From positions 238,059 to 302,058 of the forward strand of contig NZ_SJPY01000006.1 in the NCBI RefSeq assembly GCF_007860185.1: a DNA stretch of 64,000 bases. Reading direction: 5' to 3'. Within the stretch, counting starts at the first letter, position 1. Every line of letters starts with the position of its first letter. Positions 25,704 through 35,231 of this stretch are shown here, piece by piece. The stretch comes from Novipirellula aureliae (GTDB lineage: Bacteria > Planctomycetota > Planctomycetia > Pirellulales > Pirellulaceae). The position numbers and the translations under genes were made by a program. The notes beneath the pieces are model-generated. The model made no database searches. It was not told the DNA's origin and saw nothing but the letters and a program-made list of their open reading frames with translations.

Positions 25704-28027
25704 TGAAGAATATGTATAGAAGAATCCTAGTTGCTTGCTTGTTGTGGATACCCCTTCCTGTGTGGATGCTTTCCGCGTCAGAGCTCACCTTTGATTCGGC
25801 GGGCAAGCCGAGTTCGTTAGTGCTGGGCGATGAGAAAATGTTGGAATTCGATTCGGTGGCTGGGTTTTACCTGTCGCAGGGACGAGAGAGGACGGGGACG
25901 CGGCTCAGCACACTCTCTCAATCTGGCAACGAAATCACCGTATCAGAGTCCGGCGGGAGTCCAAGCTTTACCTTTAGCGTCAAGTCCTACAAAAACCATG
26001 TAGCCATCCATCTGCTGGACTTCGCTGGGATTGGATCGGGTCAGGGTTACCGTTTAAGTCTAAGACTCTCTACGGAGGATAGTGACGCTGTCGAGGCTTA
26101 TACGCTCAACGACTTGATGACAGCTGGTGCAAGACGTCAGACGGTTGAGCTGACTTGGCCCTACCTTTGGGCAAGGCCTCGTGGTGATGGGTCCCGCGGC
26201 AGCGTGGTTCTTTACAACAATAATCTGTCCGGAAAAGAACTCGATGCGGTGCTTGCTGAAATTTGGTCCGCTCAGGCTGCAGCGGGACATATGGTTTATC
26301 CCAAAGTGGATTCGTGGACCGAAGCCGACGTGTTGGCCTGGGTTGACCGGTGGGTGAATGAGTTTCGTAGGTTGTCCGTGATCAGTGTTCATCCCGAGGA
26401 GTCTGAACAAGAGCTATACGAAATGACGAATAAGTACGTCATTCCCAGCGGTGCCAATCGGGTTTATATGTTCCAAAAGAGCTGGCGTGAGTCGGGTATG
26501 ACGACGCCAAGGGAAAACATTTTCCCAAGGGGTAAGGCGGATATGATCGCTTACCAGGAATACCTTGCGAAGCATGGGATCCAGCTCCATCTGAAAAGCC
26601 TCTCTCCGCAGATCAAAGCAGAGAAGTATCTTTCGTCAACCTATGTCGATCCTCGCATCATGAGCTGGGTCTCCGGTACACTCGCCGAAGCGATTGACAC
26701 CGAAGCCACCACCATACGTTTCCGTCCCGATCCAGCCTCTATCATCGAAATGCGGGACGAGGACTTTATGCGCATCGGGAATGAGGTGGTGAGTGTCGAG
26801 AATATGACAAACACGGATGACGACGTATGGATATTACAAGGTTGTCAGCGCGGCCAGGAAGGAACGACTGCAAAGTCCCACAATGTCGGCACCGATATGG
26901 CCGGATTGGTGCAAAGCAATCACTCGTTTAATTTCGAAGAAGACTTTGGGATGCCCAACAGTTTGGCGGAAGAGATTTGCGGACAATACGGTGATTTTCT
27001 CAACGACGTAAAGACTTCGCACTTGCACTTCGATGGGACTGGCCGAATGAACGAACCGCCGTGGTATGTCCGTGAGTTTACTGACGATGTCTACAGCCGG
27101 GTGGAGCGTCCAACCACCGGCAGTATTGTCGGACGTGGGGCGTTGCCCGCGCATTTCGAAACGAAATTCAGCGGAGCCCAGGAAATCTACGGGATGTGGG
27201 CTTATCACCACATGCGGATTGGCATTCGCCTCTATGAAAAGGGCAGGAAGCATACCGAGATGGCGCCCAGCATGCTGGATTTCCACTTTGATATTTCCGA
27301 CGGGATCATGAATCACACCCGTCGAATTGAAATGCTCGGTGGACAGAGCGGCAAGATGCTTTCCAAGCGGGAAATCGATACGTACGGTTTATCCGAGTAT
27401 GGTTTCAAACTTTTCCGCTACTGGCAGGAAGTCGGCCCGGTGTTTACCGACGGTGATGCCGCCTACGTCAAAAAGTATTTAATCAAGAACGGCAACCACT
27501 ACAAAGGTCCAGACGTTCTTGTGCTCAGCAAAAAAGACGACGGAGATTACATTTTCACGCCGCATCGTGTGATGGGCAGGACATCGGGTGAAGATGAGCC
27601 ATTTAAGATCGATCAGGAATGGGGCGCCGTGCCTCGTTGGCAGCACCTTCGCGTCGGGACAACGATGGAGTTATCTAATCCTTACGTGGCTCAGCAGCCC
27701 CAAGTGATGCTGTGGGTCGAAGAAGACTCCGTGCCCCTCCAGAATCCGCTCTTCACCGTGAACGGTTCGGGAACCCTGTCGATTGAAGGCACGATCCAGC
27801 CTTTGGAGTACATGCAGTTTGCGGGCGGCAATTCCGTAAACGTCTTTGACAAAAACTGGAACCTGCTCCGCACCTTGCCCGCAACGACCACGAACTTTAT
27901 TGCCAACCATGGCACATTGACGGTGACGACCGCCGCGGTTCGCGGCAGGGCTCAACCGAATCTCTGGGTCCAATACATCACTCTTGGGCCAGAGTACGTG
28001 CTCGAGTCCAACGAATATTTACCTTGA
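25703..28027 (+). CDS. Large exported protein of unassigned family (copy 1), candidate glycoside hydrolase
   Basis: 774 residues; signal peptide about 1-25. Its close paralogue is at 61065-63452, alike from end to end. The N-terminal ~200 residues are beta-rich (SELTFDSAGKPSSLVLG). A central alpha/beta region follows, with IPSGANRVYMFQKSWRESG, LAKHGIQLHLKSLSPQI, TSHLHFDGTGRMNEPPWYVR, and MLDFHFDISDG. This order looks like the strands of a TIM barrel carrying acidic residues. A beta insertion around residues 325-405 contains MRIGNEVVSVENM and an LQGCQRGQEGTTAKSH motif. The C-terminal ~120 residues are beta again, ending TLGPEYVLESN. I know no family name. By architecture and context it may be a retaining glycosidase of a clan like GH36/GH101; this is inference. 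Confidence 0.7.
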   Translation: MKNMYRRILVACLLWIPLPVWMLSASELTFDSAGKPSSLVLGDEKMLEFDSVAGFYLSQGRERTGTRLSTLSQSGNEITVSESGGSPSFTFSVKSYKNHVAIHLLDFAGIGSGQGYRLSLRLSTEDSDAVEAYTLNDLMTAGARRQTVELTWPYLWARPRGDGSRGSVVLYNNNLSGKELDAVLAEIWSAQAAAGHMVYPKVDSWTEADVLAWVDRWVNEFRRLSVISVHPEESEQELYEMTNKYVIPSGANRVYMFQKSWRESGMTTPRENIFPRGKADMIAYQEYLAKHGIQLHLKSLSPQIKAEKYLSSTYVDPRIMSWVSGTLAEAIDTEATTIRFRPDPASIIEMRDEDFMRIGNEVVSVENMTNTDDDVWILQGCQRGQEGTTAKSHNVGTDMAGLVQSNHSFNFEEDFGMPNSLAEEICGQYGDFLNDVKTSHLHFDGTGRMNEPPWYVREFTDDVYSRVERPTTGSIVGRGALPAHFETKFSGAQEIYGMWAYHHMRIGIRLYEKGRKHTEMAPSMLDFHFDISDGIMNHTRRIEMLGGQSGKMLSKREIDTYGLSEYGFKLFRYWQEVGPVFTDGDAAYVKKYLIKNGNHYKGPDVLVLSKKDDGDYIFTPHRVMGRTSGEDEPFKIDQEWGAVPRWQHLRVGTTMELSNPYVAQQPQVMLWVEEDSVPLQNPLFTVNGSGTLSIEGTIQPLEYMQFAGGNSVNVFDKNWNLLRTLPATTTNFIANHGTLTVTTAAVRGRAQPNLWVQYITLGPEYVLESNEYLP

Positions 28028-28068
28028 AACGTCCTTTCGATGCCATCAACCATGAGGAAAAAAGTACG

Positions 28069-31000
28069 ATGATGAAACCAGGTCTTCTCTCGCTGGTGTT
28101 GTTATCCCTACCCGTTTGCTGTTGGGCAACGGGCACCTTTTCAACGGCATATTTTGAAGCCGAAAACTTTACCGGTCAAACCGGCGACAGCAAGGCAAGC
28201 AGCGAACACTTCCCGTACATCGGAACGGGTTATTTGGAAATGGGCGGTCAGAACGCCACGGCTACCTGGAACAACATCACGGTTCCGACAGCCGGAAGAT
28301 ACACACTCATCTTCAAATACGCCAATAACACCGAGGAAGATCTCGCTTGTGATTTGAAGGTGAATGGCGCTTTGATCAGAAGCATTCCCTTTCGTCCATT
28401 CCTCCAAAACTGGGAAAACATCAGATCCGAATTAGCAACCGGATACAACAAAGAGGATTATGGTTGGTCCAAGTATTGGAATGCGCGGGTGATGGTCGAC
28501 TTGAAAGCCGGGGCTAATACGCTAGAGCTGATTGCGACATCCGACAAAGGCGGGCCTCACATCGATAACATCGCCGTGAGCACGGCAATCAGTGAGCCAC
28601 CTGCTCCCGTCGTCAACGTTAAAGATCATGGTGCCGTCGGAGACGGCAGCACGGATAATACCGAAGCCATCGCGAAAGCCATCGCCGCGTGCCCGCCCGG
28701 AGGCTCCGTGGTCTTCGATGAGGGGGTGTACATGACTGGGTCCATTACCCTTAAGGGAAACATGACCCTTTGGATTTCTGAAAACGCCATCGTACGAAAT
28801 TTTGCGGGCAATGAAAAAATCAAAACCTACTCGGAAGGTTCTTTTCAAGGCGGATACATCACCAGGTATTTCATGTTCGGAAACCAGGTAGATAATTTGA
28901 CGATTACCGGTGGGGGGACCATCGATCTCAATACGACCGAAAGACTTCCTGGTAGATCGAGTACCCGTCGTCCTTCAACATTGGGATTTGTCAATTCGAA
29001 TAACGTTACGGTTACCAACATTGATATGATCCACAATGATTTCTGGGCTTTCGTCCCTCAGAGATCGGATAACATCACGATTGATGGCCTGAATATCTTC
29101 AATGTGAACAAGGATGGCATCGCCACGATTGATTGTCACGACATCACGATAACCAACTGTGTTATCTCCAGTGGTGATGACGCCATGGTTCCCAAAAGTT
29201 ACGACGCTTCCAAGGGAATCGACAACATGGTGGTAAAGAATATTACGGTCAATCACACCAGATGGAAGGGGTTCAAATATGGCGGCTCTACAAAGGGTGA
29301 TTTTACCAACTCATCTTTCGAGGACATGGCCATCGTTCATTCTCACAGCGGCATCGCCTTGTATGCAATGTCGGGCATTGATGTAACAAACATCAAGTTC
29401 AATCGCATCAAAATGAATTGGGTGCAAACCCCCTTCTTTGTTGTCCGCGATGCCGCGGCATCAACCACCACACCTGGGATGCAAGACATTCATTTCTCAA
29501 ACATTGAAGTCCGGAATGTCTATGGGTCAGAAGGCAGTTCCATTCAGGGTACAGAGAAAAATGGAACGGTTTATCCGATCAAAGATATCTACTTCACCAA
29601 TGTGGACGTGAAGAATTTTAAAGGAGGAGTGAAAGAAGTGCCCGGAACCCCTCGGGAATTTCCAGGTGGCTATCCCGAGACAACTGTTTTTGGAACCTTT
29701 CCTGCCTGGGGCTATTATATCCGGCACGCGGAAAACGTGGTGTTCACCAATGTGACCCATGATGTTTCCCCTGAAGATGCTCGCGAAGCAATTGTGCTTG
29801 AAGATGTCACCGGGTTTAAGACGGTGAGCACGAAGAACGACAATGACGTGACAGCTGCTGAAATGGATATCTGGGGGAAAGGTGAAGTTCCATCGATTAC
29901 CGATCCAAATGATGTCCCGCAGACTCTTGAAGATATCTGGAGCGGATACGAAAAGAGTTATGACGCACACAACCCTTTAGAAATAAAAATTCATAAGACC
30001 TGGAAAACGAACGATGGTATCGTTGTCAACTGGGTGCAGATGACGGTAGGGACGTTCTTGGGGGAAAAGGCGGTTATCTGTGGGTACTGGGCCTATCCCG
30101 AAGGGGCTAAGAGCCTTCCCGCTCTACTTGCACTAAGCGGGGGCAAGCAGACGGCAGCCGAGAGAACCGTGTTGGAATGGGCCCGGCGTGGCTATGCCTG
30201 TTTCCATCCAAACAATGACCAGACTCGTACTCTAAGCGGAGATGGTGAAAAGCTTCCCAATACCAACTGGGGTGCCATTGTTCATAATGGCGCCCTCGGC
30301 CCCTACGGCTCGCTCACACCTGCGGGCAATACGATCGACGCCGTATTAAGCCCTCGCAATAGCTGGTATTTCCCTCGCCAGATCGCTGCTCGCCGCATCA
30401 TTACCTTCATGCAGGAACAGCCACAGGTTAATCCCGACAAGATTGGGGTAACCGGCCATTCAACGGGCGGGGCTTTAGCAACCCAGGTAAGTATCGATCC
30501 TCGAATCTCGGCCGCCGTCCCTTCAATGGGAGGTGCAGGAGGGCTTTATCTCGAACATCCTGTCTTGAAAGGAACCATGCGAAATCAGGGGGGGCTGAGC
30601 GGAGACGATCTGGAGATATTGAAGAACACGATTGACGGTTTCGCCTATTGGAAAAAGATGCATGCTCCCGTCTTGTTGATTGGTGCATCGAATGATTTCA
30701 ATGCCCCGGATTGGAATAGTATCGAATCGCTCAAGTTGACCGATGTCGAAAAACACTACATCACCTGGCCGAACCTCAGCCACAAGACTAGGCCGGAAGT
30801 CGCGATGGCTGGATATCTATGGTTCGAGGATCACCTCAAAGGTGCTTTTGATTTCCCGGCAAGACCCAAGTCAGAATTATTGGTAAAGCAACCCGATGGC
30901 ATTCCAGTATTTCGAGTAACCGCCGCACCCACAACATTGAAAATCAAACGAGTGGAAGTTTGTTTCACCAATGACCGCGACGTGAAAAATCGGGTTTGGA

Positions 31001-31212
31001 CCACCGCATCACCCGTGCAGAGCCAGGATGGAACCTGGTCGATCGAGACGCCAGTCTCCAACCTTGAAGAACCCCTGTTTGCCTTTGCCAATGTCATTTA
31101 CGACCTCGGCAGTCCCTACGATGGTAGGTCGGGCGTGGCCGTGACCAGTAACTACGTCTATGCCTGGCCTGAAGAACTCAAAGCCGCCAACGTGAAGTCA
31201 AACAGTAAGTAA
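28069..31212 (+). CDS. CBM + GH28-like + esterase trimodular enzyme
   Basis: 1047 residues from the ATG at 28069, which opens the signal peptide MMKPGLLSLVLLSLPVCCWA. Residues ~22-165 are a CBM6/35-like beta-sandwich (AYFEAENFTGQTG, GYLEMGG, AGRYTLIFKYAN, GPHIDNIAVS). Residues ~175-600 are a GH28-like parallel beta-helix (VKDHGAVGDGSTDNTEAIA, NKDGIATIDCHD, SSGDDAMVPKS). Residues ~625-1040 are an alpha/beta hydrolase with GHSTGG, Ser798 as likely nucleophile, and a late LSHK as possible His. The Asp pair of GH28 is kept, but the positions of the usual GHG and RIK motifs read KGFKYGG and GIALYA. Likely cuts and deacylates the same glycan. Paralogous beta-helix proteins at 31221 and 59228 lack the esterase. 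A catalytic domain order opposite to 46032-49343. Confidence 0.85.
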   Translation: MMKPGLLSLVLLSLPVCCWATGTFSTAYFEAENFTGQTGDSKASSEHFPYIGTGYLEMGGQNATATWNNITVPTAGRYTLIFKYANNTEEDLACDLKVNGALIRSIPFRPFLQNWENIRSELATGYNKEDYGWSKYWNARVMVDLKAGANTLELIATSDKGGPHIDNIAVSTAISEPPAPVVNVKDHGAVGDGSTDNTEAIAKAIAACPPGGSVVFDEGVYMTGSITLKGNMTLWISENAIVRNFAGNEKIKTYSEGSFQGGYITRYFMFGNQVDNLTITGGGTIDLNTTERLPGRSSTRRPSTLGFVNSNNVTVTNIDMIHNDFWAFVPQRSDNITIDGLNIFNVNKDGIATIDCHDITITNCVISSGDDAMVPKSYDASKGIDNMVVKNITVNHTRWKGFKYGGSTKGDFTNSSFEDMAIVHSHSGIALYAMSGIDVTNIKFNRIKMNWVQTPFFVVRDAAASTTTPGMQDIHFSNIEVRNVYGSEGSSIQGTEKNGTVYPIKDIYFTNVDVKNFKGGVKEVPGTPREFPGGYPETTVFGTFPAWGYYIRHAENVVFTNVTHDVSPEDAREAIVLEDVTGFKTVSTKNDNDVTAAEMDIWGKGEVPSITDPNDVPQTLEDIWSGYEKSYDAHNPLEIKIHKTWKTNDGIVVNWVQMTVGTFLGEKAVICGYWAYPEGAKSLPALLALSGGKQTAAERTVLEWARRGYACFHPNNDQTRTLSGDGEKLPNTNWGAIVHNGALGPYGSLTPAGNTIDAVLSPRNSWYFPRQIAARRIITFMQEQPQVNPDKIGVTGHSTGGALATQVSIDPRISAAVPSMGGAGGLYLEHPVLKGTMRNQGGLSGDDLEILKNTIDGFAYWKKMHAPVLLIGASNDFNAPDWNSIESLKLTDVEKHYITWPNLSHKTRPEVAMAGYLWFEDHLKGAFDFPARPKSELLVKQPDGIPVFRVTAAPTTLKIKRVEVCFTNDRDVKNRVWTTASPVQSQDGTWSIETPVSNLEEPLFAFANVIYDLGSPYDGRSGVAVTSNYVYAWPEELKAANVKSNSK

Positions 31213-31220
31213 GGAATGCA

Positions 31221-33053
31221 ATGTTCGATGTAAAAAGAAGCTATTTAACAATGATGAAGCAAATCCCGTTTTTGATAGCCGCCATGATTGGCATGCCATC
31301 GACGTCTTCCGCTAATGCATTTTCGACAGCCTATTTTGAAGCTGAAAACTTCACGAGCCAGACCGGCGGCAATAAGGCAAGCACCGAGTATTTTCCCTAC
31401 ATCGGTGAGGGATACCTGGAGATGGGAGGACAAGGGGCCACCGTCACCTGGAATAACATCACGGTTCCCGAAGCGGGCAAGTACACCCTGCTTTTCAAGT
31501 ACGCAAACAATACCGAACAGGATCGCCCGTGTGACTTAAAGGTGAATGGGGTTCAGATAAAAAACTTGGCCTTCGGTCCTTTCACAAAAAACTGGGAAAC
31601 ACATCGACGTGGTGTTTCGAGCGATTACAACGAAGAGAATTACGGGTGGGCCAAGTACTGGATGACCCGAGTGATCGTGGATCTCCAGGCTGGGACCAAT
31701 ACCGTCGAACTTACAGCCACCGGTGTCCAAGGAGGCCCTCACATTGACAACATCGGCGTGAGCACGGCGATTGCAGAGCCGCCCGCACCCATTGTAAATG
31801 TGTCCGATCATGGAGCCATAGGAGACGGGCAGACCGATAACAGCCAGGCCATTGCCGATGCTATTGAAGCATGTCCCACCGGCGGTTCTGTTGTGTTTGA
31901 ACCAGGTATCTACATGACAGGATCCGTTACTCTGAAAGCAAATATTACGATATGGATTTCAGAAGGGGCCACGATTCGTGCTTTTCAGGACAATTCGAAA
32001 TTCAAGAATTTTTCCGGCGGATTTTTCAGTAAATATTTTGTGTTCGGAAATGAGGTCGACAACCTGACCATCACCGGCGGAGGGGCGATCGATGGCAACT
32101 CTGTGGGGACACTGTGGAATAGCGTACGCGAAAGAAATAGACCCACTTTGTTTGGCTTCGCAAACTCAAAAAATGTCACAGTAACAAATATAGACATTCT
32201 CAACAGCGGTTTTTGGACCTTTGTTCCTGAAACAACAGATGGCCTGATGATCGATGGTATTAATCTTCTAAGCATCCACGGATACAACAAGGATGGCATT
32301 GATCCAATCGATGTGCAGAACGCTTACATCACCAACAGTACGGTCACCTGCACGGATGATGCGATTTGCCCTAAAAGTTATGATCGAAACGTTGGCATCG
32401 ACAATCTTGTGGTTAAAAACATAACGGTAAACAGTACCCAATGGAAAGGGTTTAAATTCGGTTCGGCTACCCATGGCGATTTCACGAATTCTCTTTTTGA
32501 AGACCTCGCGTTTGTCTATTGCCATAGCGGTTTGGCTCTTTTGTCGGTGGATGGATCGAACGTGAAGAACTTAAGGTTCAACCGCATCAAAATGAGCAAT
32601 GTGCAGACACCCATTTATTTTCTCAACGGAACCGGTTTAAGGACCGGCAGAGTCGGTTCGACGGTGGAAGATATTCACGTCAGTAATATTGAGGTGCGTG
32701 ATGTCTACGGGGAACAGGGCAGCTCCATTCAGGGAGCCGATGTCGACGGTACCGTGTACCCCATTAAAAACATATACCTCTCCAATGTGGATGTACAAGC
32801 TTTTAAAGGTGGCGTAAATAGCGTACCGAACAACCCTCAGGAAATGCCTCGACGCTCTTATCCTGAAGTCACCGTGTTTGGCACCTATCCAGCCTGGGGC
32901 TATTACATTCGACACGCTGAAAATGTGGTCTTTCATAATGTAACCCATAGCGTTTCTCCAGAAGATGCTCGCGAAGCGATCGTGCTTGTGGATGTAACGG
33001 GATTTGAAAACAAGGGGCAGACTCATCCTCTTCCCGTCGAGACCCAACCCTAA
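31221..33053 (+). CDS. CBM + GH28-like exported enzyme
   Basis: 610 residues; the ATG at 31221 has aagga upstream, though an ATG at 31251 is possible. Signal peptide ends near SSANA. An N-terminal CBM6/35-like domain (AYFEAENFTSQTGG, GKYTLLFKYANN, GPHIDNIGVS) leads to a GH28-like beta-helix (SDHGAIGDGQTDNSQAI, NKDGIDPIDVQN, TCTDDAICPKS). Here the usual Gly before the Asp pair is Thr. KGFKFGSATHGDF stands where GHG is expected and GLALLS where RIK is expected. The C-terminus (TYPAWGYYIRHAENVVFHNV...SPEDAREAIVL) matches the preceding gene, 9 bp away, from which it probably arose by duplication with loss, or gain, of the esterase. Confidence 0.88.
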   Translation: MFDVKRSYLTMMKQIPFLIAAMIGMPSTSSANAFSTAYFEAENFTSQTGGNKASTEYFPYIGEGYLEMGGQGATVTWNNITVPEAGKYTLLFKYANNTEQDRPCDLKVNGVQIKNLAFGPFTKNWETHRRGVSSDYNEENYGWAKYWMTRVIVDLQAGTNTVELTATGVQGGPHIDNIGVSTAIAEPPAPIVNVSDHGAIGDGQTDNSQAIADAIEACPTGGSVVFEPGIYMTGSVTLKANITIWISEGATIRAFQDNSKFKNFSGGFFSKYFVFGNEVDNLTITGGGAIDGNSVGTLWNSVRERNRPTLFGFANSKNVTVTNIDILNSGFWTFVPETTDGLMIDGINLLSIHGYNKDGIDPIDVQNAYITNSTVTCTDDAICPKSYDRNVGIDNLVVKNITVNSTQWKGFKFGSATHGDFTNSLFEDLAFVYCHSGLALLSVDGSNVKNLRFNRIKMSNVQTPIYFLNGTGLRTGRVGSTVEDIHVSNIEVRDVYGEQGSSIQGADVDGTVYPIKNIYLSNVDVQAFKGGVNSVPNNPQEMPRRSYPEVTVFGTYPAWGYYIRHAENVVFHNVTHSVSPEDAREAIVLVDVTGFENKGQTHPLPVETQP

Positions 33054-33174
33054 ACAAGGAATACCTTTCACTCGATACCGTAACGACCTCCCGTTTAAAA
33101 CGACTTTTAATAACCTGTCAACATTCAATCTTAGAGCCGTTGATCTTGTTGAAGACCCTTCCGTATGGAGATCT

Positions 33175-33300
33175 TTAACGGGTTGTCGATTTAATCGTTT
33201 AACGCTTAGCCGAAGGCGTCAGCTTTTCCATAGGCGATCGCCTATGGCTTGGCGTTAAACAATCAGTCGAGTCAAACCGATTAAATCGACAGCCCGTTAA
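33175..33300. mobile_element. 118-bp MITE-like element, copy A, with TTAA target duplication
   Basis: The element is 33179-33296. Its ends CGGGTTGTCG and CGACAGCCCG begin an imperfect ~19-bp terminal inverted repeat (through ATTTAATCG/CGATTAAAT). An inner inverted repeat (GTTTAACG... / ...CGTTAAAC) surrounds the perfect palindrome ATAGGCGATCGCCTAT. TTAA flanks both sides (33175-33178 and 33297-33300). Copy B at 40384-40501 is also 118 bp, in reverse orientation and about 95% identical by eye. The flanks here, gatcttTAA and caagatccactacc, rejoin to a site that stands uninterrupted at 40673-40697. No coding capacity, so non-autonomous. Confidence 0.85.
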
Positions 33301-33352
33301 CAAGATCCACTACCTCCAACCCTAATTCGTATCCCCAACAGAAAACAAGACG

Positions 33353-34810
33353 ATGAAACAGAGAATCATTTTTAACTTGCTGCTATTTGTAGTCGCAAGC
33401 ATCTCTTCGATGGCGTATGCGGAGACGATCCAACCGAAGGTGTTTAACATCAAAACCTACGGTGCTATCGGTGATGGCGTAGCGATGGAAACGGAAGCGG
33501 TGCAAAAGACCATCGATGCCTGCCATGATGCAGGCGGCGGAGTGGTTTGGGTGCCGGCAGGCGATTTTCAAATTGGAACGATCATCCTTAGGAGTAATGT
33601 GACCCTCTCGCTTGATTACGGGGCTAGCTTACTCGGCAGCACCAAGCTAGCGGACTACCCGACGGACAAGCTCAGCCGAGCGAGAGAGGGTGGCCCCCAT
33701 TGTCTGATCTACGCGGAAAACGCGAAGAACATCACGATTGAAGGACTCGGCGTGATCGATGGCAGAGGAACTCACGAGAACTTCCCCAGGAAGGGTGGAA
33801 CGAACTCTGGCGTCCGCCCGCGTCTGATGCGATTGGAGAGCTGTGAGGATCTCACGTTTTCTGGCGTCACCTACAAGCGGCCTGCCTTCTGGGGACTGCA
33901 TTTGATCGACTGCAAGAACATTCACTTTGATGCCGTTACGCTGCGTTTTCGCAACAACAACTTCAACAATGATGGACTGGATCTCGACGGTTGCGAGAAC
34001 GTGCTCATCGAGAACTGTGATCTCAGCGCCGGGGACGACGCGATCTGCTTGAAAAGCTCCTTGAACCCTTGCAGGAACATTGTCGTGCGTGGATGCAGGG
34101 CGGATAGTAATACAGCTGCGGTCAAATTTGGCTCGTCCTCCCGTGGCGGGTTCATCGATATCAGCATCACGAACTGCCATTTTCATGATTGCCCAATGGG
34201 CGCCATCAAATTGCAATCGGTGGATGGCGGGCGCTTGGAGAATATCACGATCTCCAGAATCGTCATGAAAGACGTGGGCAACCCGATCTTTTTGCGTTTG
34301 GGAAATCGCAACAGTTCGTTTGGTGTGAGGTCCGAACGAGGCCAGAGGGCAGACGATGCGTCCGAGAACGTATTTACCGGGACATTGAAGAATGTGCGGA
34401 TTAGCGATCTGGTCGCAGAGGTGACCGTTGAAGACCGCGAGAAAGCGATGGAGGCTGTCTACCGGAGCATCAAGATGGAAACGGCTCCCTATGTGACCGA
34501 CAAGGAAAAAGGCAGAGCGGGGCCGATCATGATCACCGGTATTCCCGGCCACTCTATCGAGAATGTGGTTCTGGAAAACGTCAAGATATCCTATCCCGGT
34601 CACGGCACCGAGGAAGACGCGAAACGGGTGGTTGCTGAGGACGAAGACCGGTATCCGGAACAGTTCTTCTTTGGCGTGCTGCCGGCTTGGGGAGCGTACA
34701 TTCGCCATGCGAAGAATGTTGAGTTCAAGAATGTTGAATTGACCCTTCGCGGCGACGACGCACGTCAGAAGATTGTATTGGATGACGTTCAGGATTTTGT
34801 GAATCACTGA
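33353..34810 (+). CDS. Exported GH28-like beta-helix enzyme
   Basis: 485 residues; signal peptide 1-23 (LLLFVVASISSMAYA). No CBM. GH28 features: FNIKTYGAIGDGV.METEAVQ, PAGDFQIGTIILRSNVTLSL, NNDGLDLDGCENVLIENCD, and SAGDDAICLKSSLNPC with the catalytic Asp pair. The stretch corresponding to the polygalacturonase GHG reads TAAVKFGSSSRGG, without the His, and that for RIK reads GAIKLQ. So it is a divergent GH28 member; its substrate may not be plain homogalacturonan. Very close to the GH28 module of 46032-49343 (both have GDDARQKIVLDDV-type ends) and related to 37059 and 55968. Followed after 16 bp by a small exported protein. Confidence 0.88.
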   Translation: MKQRIIFNLLLFVVASISSMAYAETIQPKVFNIKTYGAIGDGVAMETEAVQKTIDACHDAGGGVVWVPAGDFQIGTIILRSNVTLSLDYGASLLGSTKLADYPTDKLSRAREGGPHCLIYAENAKNITIEGLGVIDGRGTHENFPRKGGTNSGVRPRLMRLESCEDLTFSGVTYKRPAFWGLHLIDCKNIHFDAVTLRFRNNNFNNDGLDLDGCENVLIENCDLSAGDDAICLKSSLNPCRNIVVRGCRADSNTAAVKFGSSSRGGFIDISITNCHFHDCPMGAIKLQSVDGGRLENITISRIVMKDVGNPIFLRLGNRNSSFGVRSERGQRADDASENVFTGTLKNVRISDLVAEVTVEDREKAMEAVYRSIKMETAPYVTDKEKGRAGPIMITGIPGHSIENVVLENVKISYPGHGTEEDAKRVVAEDEDRYPEQFFFGVLPAWGAYIRHAKNVEFKNVELTLRGDDARQKIVLDDVQDFVNH

Positions 34811-34826
34811 GGGTAAAGGGAAGAAA

Positions 34827-35231
34827 ATGCGGAAACATTTAATCTGTCTGACGCAGGTGTTCGTTGGCCTAGGGAGTCACGTCCTCATGGGCGCCGACAA
34901 CGGTGAACCCTGGCAGGGCCTTGAAGGAGCCAAGCTGGCGATGGATGTTCGCTCTCAAAACACTCAGACTTTGCATGTCGGGCTGAACCGCGATGAACAC
35001 GTCGCCGAGGTGAAACCTGCGGGTGGCGGTCAATGGCAGACGGTTGTGCGATCGGTTGCAGAGTTTCGTGATCGCTCTGGCAAAACCCTAGCCGATTGGA
35101 ATGGGCTCATGGAACTCAAACGGGCACCCAAACATCAGGCTGATCCGAGACCTGAATTCAGCAACCTACGCTGGCCCGTAGATGAAAAGGAAATCGTTGT
35201 TGATGATCTTGAAGGTTTGATAAAACAATAA
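34827..35231 (+). CDS. Small exported protein, unknown
   Basis: 134 residues; signal-like start MRKHLICLTQVFVGLGSHVLMGA, with aaaggg 4 bases or so before the ATG. The mature part is predicted beta (GAKLAMDVRSQNTQTLHVGL) with a positively charged end (KRAPKHQADPRP) and an acidic tail (VDEKEIVVDDLEG). No family recognised. It could be a free-standing accessory domain of a larger enzyme: a comparable single-domain protein, unrelated in sequence, is at 42996-43445 before a GH95. Gene spacing (16 bp after GH28) suggests co-expression. Confidence 0.55.
   Translation: MRKHLICLTQVFVGLGSHVLMGADNGEPWQGLEGAKLAMDVRSQNTQTLHVGLNRDEHVAEVKPAGGGQWQTVVRSVAEFRDRSGKTLADWNGLMELKRAPKHQADPRPEFSNLRWPVDEKEIVVDDLEGLIKQ

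Noticed and set aside
25703..28027. Assignment as a known GH36 or GH101 enzyme
   Set aside because: Only the general TIM-barrel look is shared; none of the defining motifs of either family could be identified by eye.
33647..34807. Long minus-strand open frame opposite a GH28 gene
   Set aside because: Shadow of the plus-strand gene, which has the signal peptide and GH28 motifs; the antisense product has no recognisable domain.
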